Shown: positions 24,412 through 33,103, counted from the first letter of the stretch. The stretch is 64,000 bases of DNA from Thermoanaerobaculales bacterium (GCA_029287235.1 JARFRM010000288.1:1-64000); one strand, 5' to 3'. The notes: generated by a model not told the origin, from the sequence alone. Numbers and translations: made by a program.

Positions 24412-25833
24412 GTGAACGACCGGGTCTTCAGCCCGTCCGCCCTCATCGCCGAGGTCAACAACCTTCTCGAGCAGGGTTTCTCGGGGATCCACGTCGAGGG
24501 CGAGATCACCAACGCCAGCACTTCCGGGCGCGGTCACCTCTATTTCACGCTGAAGGATGATCACGCCAATCTCGATTGCGTGATGTGGGCGTCGCGAGCG
24601 AACAAACTCAAGTTCGACCTCGAGGACGGCCTCGCCGCCCGCGCCCGGGGGTCGATCACGATCTACCGGCAACGCGGCCGTTTTCAACTGGTGGTCGACG
24701 CCCTCGAACCCCAGGGCATCGGCGCCCTCCAACTCGCCTTCGAGCAGCTCAAGAGAAAGCTCGAAACCGAAGGGCTCTTTGCGCCCGAGCGCAAGCGCTC
24801 CATGCCGGCGTTGCCGAACCGCCTGGGAATCGTGACTTCCCCCACCGGCGCGGCCCTCCAGGACATGCTCATGGTGCTGCGCAGGGTGCGAAACCTCGAG
24901 ATCGTGGTCGCGCCGACGGCGGTGCAGGGTGACGCCGCTGCGTCCGAGATCGCCGACGCGATCGACCGCCTGGGTGCGAGCGGCCTGGTTGATCTGATCA
25001 TCGTCGCTCGTGGCGGCGGCAGCCTCGAGGATCTGTGGGCGTTCAACGAAGAGCCGGTGGCGAGAGCCATCGCAGGGTGCCCGGTGCCGGTGATCTCCGG
25101 GGTCGGGCACGAGATCGATATCACCATCGCCGACTTTGTCGCCGACATTCGTGCCACGACCCCGACCCAGGCCGCCGAGCTCGTTGCCAGCCGGCTCGAG
25201 GAACAGGAGAGACGGTTGCAGTCCGCGACGGTCGCGTTGGCCCGTGATCTTCGCCGTCACCTGGCCTTGGCGCGATCCCGCCTCGGTGGCCTCGCGGGTT
25301 CCCGCGGGCTCGCCCGGGTACCGCACCGGGTGCGCGCGCTCCGAGATCGCCTGGATCGTGCGCAACGATTGGGACCGGCGCTCCGCGGTCTGACCGAACG
25401 AATGCGGGCTCGGCTCGACCGATCGGTGACCCTGCTCGGGCGGTTGCCGGGCCGGGTGGCCGCCGGCGGCCATCGCCGCCTGCTCGACAGCCGACGCGAG
25501 CAGATGGGCCAGCTCATGCGATTCCGGCTCAGCCGCTCGGCCGCCGAGCTCGCCGCCAAGCGACGAGCCCTCGAAAACCTGAGTCCCAAGAGGGTCCTGG
25601 AACGGGGCTACTCGATCACCACTGTCAAGGGCGCGACGACGCCCCTCAAGAATCCTGCGGCGGTGCGGACGGGACAGATTCTGCTGACCCGACTGGCGGG
25701 CGGTGAGCTCAGTTCGATCGTTGCCGATCGCCCGTCCCGCAAACGTCGAACCGCCGAGATTGCATCCGAACGCCAACCGTCGCTCTTCAGCGACCTCATC
25801 GATGAACCGGGAGAACGAGATGGCACCGAGTGA
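24412..25833 (+). CDS. xseA: Exodeoxyribonuclease VII large subunit
   Basis: A 473-residue nuclease subunit that degrades single-stranded DNA to short oligonucleotides with XseB. An N-terminal OB-fold (about 1-100; VEGEITNASTSGRGHLYFTLKD) binds DNA. The catalytic region (about 120-330) has the family motifs GIVTSPTGAALQD, IIVARGGGSLEDLW and PVISGVGHEIDITIADFVAD..ATTPTQAAEL. A long Arg-rich helical arm and a C-terminal GYSIT segment complete it. The GTG at 24412 has only a weak ribosome site but gives the normal start (VFSPSALIAEVNNLLE). The stop overlaps the xseB start by 14 nt. Confidence 0.96.
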   Translation: MNDRVFSPSALIAEVNNLLEQGFSGIHVEGEITNASTSGRGHLYFTLKDDHANLDCVMWASRANKLKFDLEDGLAARARGSITIYRQRGRFQLVVDALEPQGIGALQLAFEQLKRKLETEGLFAPERKRSMPALPNRLGIVTSPTGAALQDMLMVLRRVRNLEIVVAPTAVQGDAAASEIADAIDRLGASGLVDLIIVARGGGSLEDLWAFNEEPVARAIAGCPVPVISGVGHEIDITIADFVADIRATTPTQAAELVASRLEEQERRLQSATVALARDLRRHLALARSRLGGLAGSRGLARVPHRVRALRDRLDRAQRLGPALRGLTERMRARLDRSVTLLGRLPGRVAAGGHRRLLDSRREQMGQLMRFRLSRSAAELAAKRRALENLSPKRVLERGYSITTVKGATTPLKNPAAVRTGQILLTRLAGGELSSIVADRPSRKRRTAEIASERQPSLFSDLIDEPGERDGTE

Positions 25834-26101
25834 TGAGAAGAAAAACGCTGAGCGATTCGAGGATCAGCTCGAACGACTCGAGGAGATCGTCGCCAGCCTC
25901 GAGGACGAGACCGTGGGCCTCGAGGAGGCCCTCGATCTCTTCGAGAACGGCATGAAGCTGGCCAAGAGCTGTCGCGCACGTCTCGGGGAGGTCGAGAACC
26001 GCGTTCGTCAGTTGCTCGAAGCCGAGGAGGGCGGGGAAGCGGCGACGGCGCCCCTGGATGGTGGGGACGAGAGCGATGCCGATGGGGAGCCGGTCTCGTG
26101 A
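25820..26101 (+). CDS. xseB: Exodeoxyribonuclease VII small subunit
   Basis: A 93-residue helical protein. The conserved core FEDQLERLEEIVASLEDETV, LEEALDLFENGMKL and CRARLGEVENRV is the full XseB domain. The last 25 residues are an acidic, Gly-rich tail that is longer than in many homologues. The ATG at 25820 has GGGAGAACGAG upstream and lies inside the xseA 3' end. Its stop overlaps the GTG start of the polyprenyl synthase (GTGA). The xseA-xseB-ispA order is common in bacteria. Confidence 0.93.
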   Translation: MAPSDEKKNAERFEDQLERLEEIVASLEDETVGLEEALDLFENGMKLAKSCRARLGEVENRVRQLLEAEEGGEAATAPLDGGDESDADGEPVS

Positions 26102-26994
26102 TTGAGGAGATTCTGAGGCCGGAACGCGAAGCGGTCGAGGATGCGCTGGCCCGCCTGCTGCCCGATGAGGCCTGGCCCGAGCGCCTTCATCAGGCCATGG
26201 CGCACGCCGTTTTTGCCGGTGGAAAGCGAATCCGGCCCATTCTGGCCCGCCTCGCATACCGCGCCGCCGGTGGCGATCCCGACGCCGTGACCGATGCCGC
26301 GTGTGGTCTCGAGCTCATCCACACCTACTCGTTGATCCACGATGATCTTCCGGCTTTTGACGATGATGTCCTCCGGCGTGGCCGGCCGACGGTCCATGTC
26401 GCCTTCGATGAGGCCACCGCCATCCTTGCCGGCGACGCCCTGCTCACCGAGGGTCTTCTCGTGCTTGCCCGCTATCCGGCGGGGTCCGACTGGGCAGAGC
26501 GCCGGGCCCAAGCCGTCGAGCTGGTGGCCGAAGCGGTGTCGGCACGGGGCATGGTCGGGGGTCAGATGGAGGATCTCGAAGCCACGGGCGAGATCGCCGG
26601 TCGGGAAGAAGACCCGAAAATCCGCCTCGATCGGATCCACCGGGCCAAGACCGGGAGTCTTCTGACCGCCTCGGTGGAGCTCGGCGGGGTGCTGGCCGGC
26701 GTCGGCGGCGACGATCGGGTCGCGTTTGCCGATTTCGGCGCCAGCCTGGGTCTCGCGTTTCAGATTGCCGATGACATCCTCGATGCCACGGCCTCGGCTC
26801 ACGATCTCGGCAAGTCGCCGGGCAAGGACGCCGAGGCCGGCAAGCTCACCTATGTCACGCTCTACGGTCTCGATTCCGCCCGGGAGCGTCTCGCCAAGCT
26901 CGAGGAGCGATTGGTGGAGGAAGCCGCCCGGATCGAGGGCCCGGGTGGCGATCTCGCGGCCGTCGCCCGATTTGTCGCGAGGCGGCGAAACTAG
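26098..26994 (+). CDS. ispA: Polyprenyl diphosphate synthase (farnesyl/geranylgeranyl type)
   Basis: A 298-residue all-helical trans-isoprenyl diphosphate synthase that condenses isopentenyl diphosphate with allylic diphosphates. GGKRIRP is near 41-47. The first Asp-rich motif is D82-D-L-P-A-F-D88 and the second is DDILD near 225. Chain length is probably C15 or C20, based on gene context with xseAB and the residues LIHTYSLIHDD before the first motif; the exact product is uncertain. The GTG start overlaps the xseB stop. Its product could feed the prenyltransferase encoded at 9294. Confidence 0.92.
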   Translation: MIEEILRPEREAVEDALARLLPDEAWPERLHQAMAHAVFAGGKRIRPILARLAYRAAGGDPDAVTDAACGLELIHTYSLIHDDLPAFDDDVLRRGRPTVHVAFDEATAILAGDALLTEGLLVLARYPAGSDWAERRAQAVELVAEAVSARGMVGGQMEDLEATGEIAGREEDPKIRLDRIHRAKTGSLLTASVELGGVLAGVGGDDRVAFADFGASLGLAFQIADDILDATASAHDLGKSPGKDAEAGKLTYVTLYGLDSARERLAKLEERLVEEAARIEGPGGDLAAVARFVARRRN

Positions 26995-27004
26995 CCCCAG
27001 TTTT

Positions 27005-28003
27005 TTAATTCTCGCGGCTCCCAACGAGACTTCGCGCCCGGTCGGCAATGCCGGCTCCGCCCGGCACCTGCCGGATGAGGGCAACCAGGCCGCACACCGA
27101 GGTGATGGAGAAGCTCAACGCGTGTGACGCCACCGCGAACGCGAGGGCGTCAGCCGAGGCGACGCCGCAGAGCGCCAGGGCGCCGACCAAAGCCGCCTCG
27201 TAGACCCCGATCGCTCCGGGTGAGGACGGCAGGGCGATGCCGAAGGCCAGCACACCGATACCGAAGGCGGCCCATTCGGGAGGAGCCTCTGGAACAAAGG
27301 CCCGGAGAACGAGCCAGAAGAAGATCACCGCCAGCAGCCAGCTGAGACCGAGCCAGCACGCGGCCAAAAGGAGACGCCTCGGTTTGGCCAGGCCGTCGAA
27401 GCCCGCCTCGAGACGAGGCAGCAGAGCGGCGAGTCGAGGCCGAGGAGCGAGCTTGGGTTCGAGCCACGCGATGATCAGTTCGCGTCGGCGGGCGACAACG
27501 AGCAGCACCGTGACGCCCGCCATCGCGGCGCCGGCGGCCGCGGCCGGAGCCGCCCATCCAGCGTCGACGCCGACCGCCGGCAGGGCGGCGATGAGAATCG
27601 TCGCCGCCAACATGACGTCGAGCAGTCGCTCGGCGGCGACGGCGGCGGCGCCGCCGACGATCCCGAGGCCAGACCGTCGACCGAGGACCACCGAGCGGGC
27701 CGCCTCTCCGGCTCGAAGGGGAAGCAGATTGTTGGCGAGGTAACCGATATTGAGAGCAGCGAAGGCTCCGCCCAGCCCGACCCTCCGATCCACGAGTTCG
27801 CGGGAGGCGGCGGCACGGGCGATGAGGCTGAGGACGCTCACGACCGCCGCCGCGGCCAGCTCGGTCGGGCTGGCGGTCATCAGGACCTGGAGCGCGCGCG
27901 CCGGGTCGGCGACGACGACGAGGGCGACAACGGCGGTACCGCTCAGCAGGAGTCCGGGGATCAGCGAGCGGAGTGCTCGTCGGTGTTGATCGTCATGATC
28001 CAC
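27005..28003 (-). CDS. Lysylphosphatidylglycerol synthase transmembrane/AglD-like protein (UPF0104)
   Basis: A 332-residue integral membrane protein with about eight hydrophobic helices. The family pattern is present: NIGYLANNLLPLRAGEAARSVVLGRR (about 84-110) and GIALPSSPGAIGVYEAA (about 255-272). Members form the flippase-like part of MprF or assist lipid-linked sugar transfer; no synthase domain is attached here. Ala and Val content is very high. The GTG start at 28003 has a GGCGGGTGG-type site. It converges with ispA with only 10 nt between the stops. Substrate unknown. Confidence 0.83.
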   Translation of the reverse strand: MDHDDQHRRALRSLIPGLLLSGTAVVALVVVADPARALQVLMTASPTELAAAAVVSVLSLIARAAASRELVDRRVGLGGAFAALNIGYLANNLLPLRAGEAARSVVLGRRSGLGIVGGAAAVAAERLLDVMLAATILIAALPAVGVDAGWAAPAAAAGAAMAGVTVLLVVARRRELIIAWLEPKLAPRPRLAALLPRLEAGFDGLAKPRRLLLAACWLGLSWLLAVIFFWLVLRAFVPEAPPEWAAFGIGVLAFGIALPSSPGAIGVYEAALVGALALCGVASADALAFAVASHALSFSITSVCGLVALIRQVPGGAGIADRARSLVGSREN

Positions 28004-28192
28004 CCGCCAACGGTACCATCAATCAACTATTTACGATCGTCTCGAGGGGGCTTGGGCCGACCTGAAGTCGTCGGAGTTTCGGCCCGGGCGTACCGCTGTC
28101 GCCCGACGTCTTCGGCTACACTTCGGTGGTGGTGATGGTTGCCAACCCGCGGTCGTCGAGCTCGGCACGTGACCTCCCCTCCGGAGGGTCGG

Positions 28193-28936
28193 ATGGCTGA
28201 GCGGAGGAGGCTCGATGTCGTGGTCGCCGAGAGAGGTCTCGCACCCTCGCGCGCCCGCGCCCAGGCGCTCATCCTCGCCGGCAAAGTGACGGTGGATGGT
28301 CATGTCATGACAAAGGCCGGGGCTCAGGTGAAGCCGGACTCGGTGGTTGAAGTTGCGATGCCGGACCACCCCTATGCCTCGCGAGGTGCACTCAAGCTCG
28401 AGGCCGCCCTCGACGCCTTTGCCATCGATCCCGCCGGGCTCGACTGCCTCGATGTCGGAGCCTCCACCGGCGGTTTCACCGATCTCATGCTCGCTCGCGG
28501 TGCGGGCCGCGTCATCGCTCTCGATGTCGGCCGCGGCCAACTCGACTGGCGGCTGCGCACCGATGATCGGGTCACGGTCGTGGAGGGGACCAACGCCCGA
28601 TACCTCGGCGCTGATGACCTGCCCTTCAGGGTCGGGCTCGCAACCATGGACCTCAGCTTCATCTCGCTTCGGTTGGTCGTGCCGGCGGTTTTGCCCCACC
28701 TCGAGGTCGGGGCCCATCTGGTGTGTCTGATCAAACCCCAGTTCGAGGCCGGCCGCGACCAGGTCGGAAAGGGCGGCATCGTCCGTGACGAGGCCGTGCG
28801 CCGGAGGGTCATCGACGACACCGTCGCCGCCATCGTCGAGCTCGGCTTCGAACTCGTCGGCGTTATCCCCTCCCCCATCCGCGGCCAGAAGGGTAACCTC
28901 GAGGAGCTCGCCGTCTTCCGGGTGGGGCAGAAATGA
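28193..28936 (+). CDS. tlyA: TlyA-family rRNA 2'-O-methyltransferase (S4 plus FtsJ domains)
   Basis: A 247-residue RNA methyltransferase. An N-terminal S4 RNA-binding domain (about 1-60; RRLDVVVAERGLAPSRARAQALILAGKVTVDG) is followed by a Rossmann methyltransferase. Motif I is DVGASTGGFTDLML (about 99-112) and the later segments are ATMDLSFISLR, IKPQFEAGR and SPIRGQKGNLEELA. TlyA methylates 2'-O of cytidines in 16S and 23S rRNA; some members are annotated as haemolysins. GGAGGG lies 5 nt before the ATG at 28193, so the extension to 28139 is not used. GGCTACACTTCGG near 28112 contains a possible -10. Confidence 0.92.
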   Translation: MAERRRLDVVVAERGLAPSRARAQALILAGKVTVDGHVMTKAGAQVKPDSVVEVAMPDHPYASRGALKLEAALDAFAIDPAGLDCLDVGASTGGFTDLMLARGAGRVIALDVGRGQLDWRLRTDDRVTVVEGTNARYLGADDLPFRVGLATMDLSFISLRLVVPAVLPHLEVGAHLVCLIKPQFEAGRDQVGKGGIVRDEAVRRRVIDDTVAAIVELGFELVGVIPSPIRGQKGNLEELAVFRVGQK

Positions 28937-29037
28937 ACCGCAAGGACGCAAGGAACGCGAGGACATCGCATCATCGCAACGCCGCAAACACAAAGACCCG
29001 CGTGCGATTCCCTTGTGTTCCTTGCGTCCTTGCGGTT
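28936..29037. repeat. 21-bp perfect inverted repeat after tlyA
   Basis: AACCGCAAGGACGCAAGGAAC at positions 28936-28956 is exactly complementary to 29017-29037. The left arm begins on the last base of the tlyA stop codon. Between the arms lie shorter echoes such as CATCGCATCATCGCAACGCCGCAA. It could act as a terminator, but lacks a U-run and looks like a mobile palindromic repeat. Confidence 0.7.
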
Positions 29038-29069
29038 ATAAACTCGGATCGTCTCGCGATGGAGGTTTG

Positions 29070-29468
29070 ATGAGTTCTGAGATGACGGTTGATTTTCCGG
29101 GTGGCAAGAAGGTCATGGCCCACTACGACGGTTTTGATATCGCGACGGACCAGGGGGTCGACTCGGGTGGAGAGGGAACCGCCCCCGAACCCTTCGACTA
29201 CTTCCTCGCCTCCATCGCGACCTGCGCCGGTTACTACGTCCTCAAGTTTTGCGAGGGCAGAGACATCTCAACCGACGGCATCTCTCTTCACCAGAGCTGG
29301 GAGCGAAACGAAGCCAAGAAGCTCGAGCGCATTGACATCCGCATTCAGGTCTCGCCCGATTTTCCGGCCAAGTACCACAAGGCGCTGGTGAGAGCCGCCA
29401 ACACCTGCTCGGTGAAGAAGACCCTCGCCGACCCACCGGAAATCACCACCGAAGTAGTCGGCAGTTGA
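29070..29468 (+). CDS. OsmC/YhfA-family protein
   Basis: A 132-residue OsmC-fold protein. The N-terminal strands (MTVDFPGGKKVMAHYDGFDIATD) are followed by PEPFDYFLASIATCAGYYVLKFCEGR and the C-terminal ANTCSVKKTLADPPEIT. The cysteines in SIATCAG and ANTCSV occupy the positions of the redox pair of OsmC-type peroxiredoxins. Members detoxify organic hydroperoxides or act as modified-thiol hydrolases; the subgroup is YhfA-like. GGAGG lies 5 nt before the ATG. It sits between two repeat elements, with no operon partner. Confidence 0.85.
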   Translation: MSSEMTVDFPGGKKVMAHYDGFDIATDQGVDSGGEGTAPEPFDYFLASIATCAGYYVLKFCEGRDISTDGISLHQSWERNEAKKLERIDIRIQVSPDFPAKYHKALVRAANTCSVKKTLADPPEITTEVVGS

Positions 29469-29479
29469 GAGTCAGAGGC

Positions 29480-29575
29480 GAGTTGACAGTCGACAGTCCA
29501 CAGTTCATTCCAACCAATCGTGTTCGGTTTCCTGCGATGGAACTGTCAACTGTCAACTGTGAACTGTCGACTTGC
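29480..29575. repeat. ACTGTCAACTGTC inverted/tandem repeat
   Basis: GAGTTGACAGTCGACAGTCC (from 29481) faces GAACTGTCAACTGTCAACTG (from 29540). Both are built from the unit GTTGACA/TGTCAAC repeated two to four times, so the arms pair imperfectly in more than one register. It fills the gap between the convergent OsmC and PhoH genes. Confidence 0.6.
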
Positions 29576-29581
29576 GATTCC

Positions 29582-31093
29582 TCAGAGCTTGTCGGCGCGG
29601 GTGGAGATCGGTCCGCGATAGTTGTGGACCAACCGCACCTGCGCGACCTCGGGTCCGAATCCCTTGTAGGTCTCCTTGATCCGGGTCAGGGCGTTGGATC
29701 GCCAGTCGACATAGGGGTTGTCGATCTGGACCGGATCGAGGCAGCCGGCGAGAGCGACCTTGGACGAGGCGCAGAACCGCGACATGAGGGTCTTGGCCAG
29801 GTGTCGGTCGCCGTTCTGAAGCTCGTCCACCAGCACGATGGAACGTTCGATGTCGAGGCCGCGGAGCATCGACGTGGAGACCATGGTCAGCCGGTCGGTT
29901 GACTGGAGCTCGTCGAGAAAATCGTGCTCGTTGGCCAGCGACAGCGACCGCACGGCCTGGAAGAAGGGCTCGAGCCACGGGCTGAGTTTGGACTCGTAGT
30001 CGCCGGGCAGGTAGCCCAGGTCGTACTGACTCGAGGCGTGCTCGGGCCGCAGAAGCAGCATGCCGTGGTCATAGCCGTAGTCGGGGGTGAGCGGCTGGGA
30101 TGTGGGCGCCACCCGCCAGGTGGTGGGTTGGCCGATGAGCATGTAGAGCCCGGTGGCCACCATCATCCGCGTCTTGCCCGATCCCGCCGGTCCGTCGAGG
30201 ACCACCAGCTGGACATCGGGATCGAGGAGGAACTCCATTGCCAGGATCTGCTGCGGGTCGCGAGGGGTGAAGCCCAGGATCGGCCTGGGTTTGTAGTCTT
30301 CGCGCTTGCGGTCCCAGTACTGGGCATATTTGAGATCCTCGACCCGGCCGGTGTCGGCGTTGACCCGTCCGAGGATGGTGTGCTCGCCGCAGGCCAGCAC
30401 CACCCCCATGTTCCAAAGGAACTCCACCGGTTCGGAGGTCGTGATCTTGTCGAGGGAGAGCGAACGTTCACCCGGGGCGCCGCTGTCGAGGAAGGCGTGC
30501 AGAGCGATCTCGTCGATGCCGCCGCAGACCAGTCCCTGATATATCTCATCCACGTTTTCGAGGGTGATCTTGCCGTAGCGCAGGTTTTCGGCGGACATTC
30601 CGAGGGCGTCGCACTTGAGGAGCAGGTTGGAGTCTTCGGAGATCACCACCACCTGGTAGTGGGGCAGACCGTTGGACTTGGCCACCTCGGCGATGCGGTG
30701 GGCGCTGCCGAGAATATGGTTGTCGCCCGACTCGGTCGGGTATGGATCGACGGTGGCGCCGTCGGGCTCCCAGGTCAGAAGCCCGCCCGACGGCGTCCGG
30801 TTGAACTCTTCGGGATCGACCTGGTGCTGGAGGAGGCGGTCGACACCGTGGTGGATGAGGTCCTGTCGCCGATACTCGAGCATCTTGCGGGTCACCAAAC
30901 GTGCGGCGTGGCGGACGCCGTCCGACTTGGACCGCGAGCTCTGGAGCCGTCCGAGTTCTTCGATGACCTTGTGCAGCAGCACGACGATATTGCCGTCCAT
31001 GAGAAGGCGGTCGAGAGCATCGGGATTCTCGATGAGGGCCGATGTGTCGGGGATATAAACCGTGCCGGAAAGATCGTCAGCAGTAATGTGCAT
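29582..31093 (-). CDS. PIN-PhoH fusion ATPase (PhoH2-like)
   Basis: A 503-residue fusion. The N-terminal PIN domain (about 10-160; YIPDTSALIENPDAL, VVLLHKVIEELGRL, VVVISEDSNLLLKCDALG) keeps conserved acidic residues of PIN ribonucleases. A middle segment (about 165-265) links to the PhoH ATPase (about 270-500) with GFTPRDPQQILAMEFLLD, Walker A GPAGSGKT and Walker B IVLVDELQN, then GCLDPVQIDNPY. PhoH2 proteins couple RNA unwinding to cleavage in some bacteria. No antitoxin-like gene is adjacent. The start has no strong ribosome site; TAAACT lies 10 nt upstream, so the leader is probably very short. Confidence 0.92.
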   Translation of the reverse strand: MHITADDLSGTVYIPDTSALIENPDALDRLLMDGNIVVLLHKVIEELGRLQSSRSKSDGVRHAARLVTRKMLEYRRQDLIHHGVDRLLQHQVDPEEFNRTPSGGLLTWEPDGATVDPYPTESGDNHILGSAHRIAEVAKSNGLPHYQVVVISEDSNLLLKCDALGMSAENLRYGKITLENVDEIYQGLVCGGIDEIALHAFLDSGAPGERSLSLDKITTSEPVEFLWNMGVVLACGEHTILGRVNADTGRVEDLKYAQYWDRKREDYKPRPILGFTPRDPQQILAMEFLLDPDVQLVVLDGPAGSGKTRMMVATGLYMLIGQPTTWRVAPTSQPLTPDYGYDHGMLLLRPEHASSQYDLGYLPGDYESKLSPWLEPFFQAVRSLSLANEHDFLDELQSTDRLTMVSTSMLRGLDIERSIVLVDELQNGDRHLAKTLMSRFCASSKVALAGCLDPVQIDNPYVDWRSNALTRIKETYKGFGPEVAQVRLVHNYRGPISTRADKL

Positions 31094-31212
31094 TCCGGGA
31101 CCGAGTTTATCATCTTGGGTCGAAAAATCTCTCGGATCGATTGTTCGACTTCAGACCCCGGGGAGACCCGAATCCTCGTGTGCATCGTCCGTGACAGGTT
31201 AAGATCCTCCAG

Positions 31213-32007
31213 GTGCCGCCATCCAGACCCCTTCTCGTTGCCAACGGTCCCGTCAATTGGACCCGGGAGCTGAACGCGCTGGCCGCTGCCGCCGAGCCGT
31301 TGCTCGCCGCCGACGGCGGAGCCAACCACCTCGGTCGGATCGGTTTGCGGCCGGCGGCCGTCGTGGGTGACCTCGACTCCATCACGTCGGGTGTCCGCGC
31401 CTTCGTCGGGGAGAATCGGATGGTCCATCGTCCCGACCAGGATCGAACCGATCTCGACAAGGCCCTCGAGTACGCCTTTCACGAGCTCGGCCTCGACCGG
31501 TTGACCGTTCTCGGGGCCACCGGCGGCCGTCTCGACCACGCCTCGGGCAACCTCGGTTTGCTCGCGCGCCTGGCGATGGGCGAAGGGCTCGAGTATCTCG
31601 ACCCCGGGAACCGCCTGGTCGCTGTGGCGGGCGAGATTGCGCTGTCGGCCGTACCCGGCGAGACGTGGTCCTTCTTCACCTTCGATCCCGCCGTACGGGT
31701 GAGCCTCGAGGGTGTGAAGTGGCCGGTGACGGATGTTGCCCTGGATCTGCCCGGCAAACCGTCGATCTCCAACGTAGCCGCCGCCGATGAGGTCACGGTC
31801 CGCGCTCAAGGCGGCGCGGTGATCGTCATGAGGTGGTTTAACCCGACCTTCTCACCAATTTCCTACTGCGGCCGACGATGCACAGCGCCCAGCTGTGATT
31901 TCTCATCTCCGGGTGCTCAACGTACTGCAGAGTACGCCTCCGCGCCCGAAGATGAGAAATCCCAGCTGTGCACAGCGCCTCGACGCCCTCGTGACGAAAA
32001 TTGGTGA
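31213..32007 (+). CDS. Thiamine pyrophosphokinase with a repeat-encoded C-terminal tail
   Basis: A 264-residue enzyme that makes thiamine diphosphate from thiamine and ATP. Family motifs are LLAADGGANHL (about 29-39), AAVVGDLDSI (about 48-57), DQDRTDLDKALEYA (about 75-88), LGATGGRLDHASGNL (about 100-114) and the C-terminal GKPSISNVA. The normal domain ends near residue 209 (GGAVIVM). The last about 55 residues, starting RWFNPTFSP and rich in Cys, Ser, Ala and Arg, are encoded by an inverted-repeat element inserted at the 3' end, which also supplies the stop codon. The GTG start lacks a ribosome site and TAAGAT is 7 nt upstream, so the mRNA may be leaderless. No THI-box riboswitch is visible. 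Confidence 0.88.
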   Translation: MPPSRPLLVANGPVNWTRELNALAAAAEPLLAADGGANHLGRIGLRPAAVVGDLDSITSGVRAFVGENRMVHRPDQDRTDLDKALEYAFHELGLDRLTVLGATGGRLDHASGNLGLLARLAMGEGLEYLDPGNRLVAVAGEIALSAVPGETWSFFTFDPAVRVSLEGVKWPVTDVALDLPGKPSISNVAAADEVTVRAQGGAVIVMRWFNPTFSPISYCGRRCTAPSCDFSSPGAQRTAEYASAPEDEKSQLCTAPRRPRDENW

Positions 32008-32021
32008 GAAGGTCGGGTTAA
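31838..32021. mobile_element. 184-bp near-palindromic element in the 3' end of the thiamine pyrophosphokinase gene
   Basis: Perfect 24-bp terminal inverted repeats (TTAACCCGACCTTCTCACCA... at 31838-31861 and its complement at 31998-32021) enclose an imperfect palindrome. Inner arms such as CAGCTGTGATTTCTCATCTC (31891-31910) face GATGAGAAATCCCAGCTGTG (31951-31970), and the centre is CGTACTGCAGAGTACG. It has no coding capacity of its own. The size and ends are MITE-like, and the frame of the host gene runs through it. Confidence 0.75.
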
Positions 32022-32035
32022 GGGTTGGTAGGAAT

Positions 32036-32063
32036 CGTAGGCAGGTCTTTTGGGGCCTGCGCC
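32036..32063 (+). repeat. CGTAGGCAGG repeat, copy 1
   Basis: CGTAGGCAGGTCTTTTGGGG followed by CCTGCGCC matches the block at 35881-35909 (CGTAGGCAGGTCCTTCAGGG followed by CCTGCGACC). GCAGG and CCTGC pair to form a small hairpin in both copies. It lies just beyond the near-palindromic element. Confidence 0.55.
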
Positions 32064-32209
32064 AGATTCGTCGTGGGTCGGCGTCCGGCACCATGTGGAT
32101 CGACCATCGTCGTGGACCCGAATTCGAATCGCCACCGCAACATGAAACCGAAGGTCACCGGCTGGGTCGCGCGGGCCGTAAACGACCGCCTACGAGTTTC
32201 TTTCCCGCA

Positions 32210-33103
32210 TCATCCCGCTCCCACAAGCACCGCCACCCCCACAACGGCAATGATCGTCCCGAGAACCGCCAACGCCGTCGGCCTCTTCCGATCCGCAACG
32301 GCCTCGATGACGAGACTGAAGATGGGGGGGGTTGCGAGCAGAACCGCCGCGACCGTCGCCGGCGCCAGCGCCACGCCCGCCATCATCAGCAACAGGGCGA
32401 GGTAGGTGCCGAGAAAACTCGCCGGCACCAGCCGTCGCATGGGCTCACGATCGGTCACGGCGTCCTTGATCTTCGTCAGCCTGCCTGTCGCTGCCGCCGC
32501 CAACAGAAGACCGGCCGACCCGGCGGTGAGCCGCAGCAGGGTTGCGGACATGACCCCGATGGTCCCCATCCCCGCCTTGGCGATGACGACGCCGAACCCC
32601 TGCCCGAGGGCGGCGAGAAGGGCAAGAACGACTCCGGATGCGGCGGCGCGAACTCCGTCGTTGCGATCGGGATTCCCCGGTCCCACCACGATGGCGACCC
32701 CACCGAGCACGACACCGGCGCCCAGGAGCTGGGTGTTTGACACCCGTTCACCGAGGACGGCGGCGAGGGCGCCGGCGAAGACCGGCGCCAGGGTGCCGAG
32801 CAGCAGGGTCCGGTGTGCGCCGAGTCTGCCCACTGCGGCGAAGAGGGCGGTGTCGCCCAAGGACAGCCCCACCACCCCGGAAAGCGCGATGAAGCCGAGC
32901 TCCCGACCCGGCGTCGCGAGAAAATCGCCATAGCCGCCGAAGAAGGGCAGGGTGATGGCCAACAGAACGGTCGCCAGCAGGCATTTGACGAGGTTGGTCG
33001 TCCGTGCCCCCCAGGCTGCGATGGGCCCGCGAAAAAGCACCACCGACAGGGCCCACAGAAGGGCGGCAGTCAGGCAGGCACTTTCTCCGAGAAACGGCGG
33101 CAC
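32210..33103 (-). CDS. EamA/DMT-family transporter
   Basis: A 297-residue inner-membrane protein with about ten hydrophobic helices in two homologous EamA halves (about 5-140 and 155-295). Characteristic segments are ALLWALSVVLFRG in helix 1, LLGTLAPVFAGALAAVLGERVS at the end of the first half, and the matching ALAPATVAAVLLATPPIFSLVIEAV in the second half. Family members export amino acids, nucleobases or other metabolites; the substrate cannot be inferred. The GTG start at 33103 has AGGTAGG upstream. No linked genes. Confidence 0.9.
   Translation of the reverse strand: MPPFLGESACLTAALLWALSVVLFRGPIAAWGARTTNLVKCLLATVLLAITLPFFGGYGDFLATPGRELGFIALSGVVGLSLGDTALFAAVGRLGAHRTLLLGTLAPVFAGALAAVLGERVSNTQLLGAGVVLGGVAIVVGPGNPDRNDGVRAAASGVVLALLAALGQGFGVVIAKAGMGTIGVMSATLLRLTAGSAGLLLAAAATGRLTKIKDAVTDREPMRRLVPASFLGTYLALLLMMAGVALAPATVAAVLLATPPIFSLVIEAVADRKRPTALAVLGTIIAVVGVAVLVGAG

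Noticed and set aside
31094..31212. THI-box riboswitch upstream of the thiamine pyrophosphokinase gene
   Set aside because: No CTGAGA/CUGAGA or other conserved THI-box segments are present in the short upstream gap.
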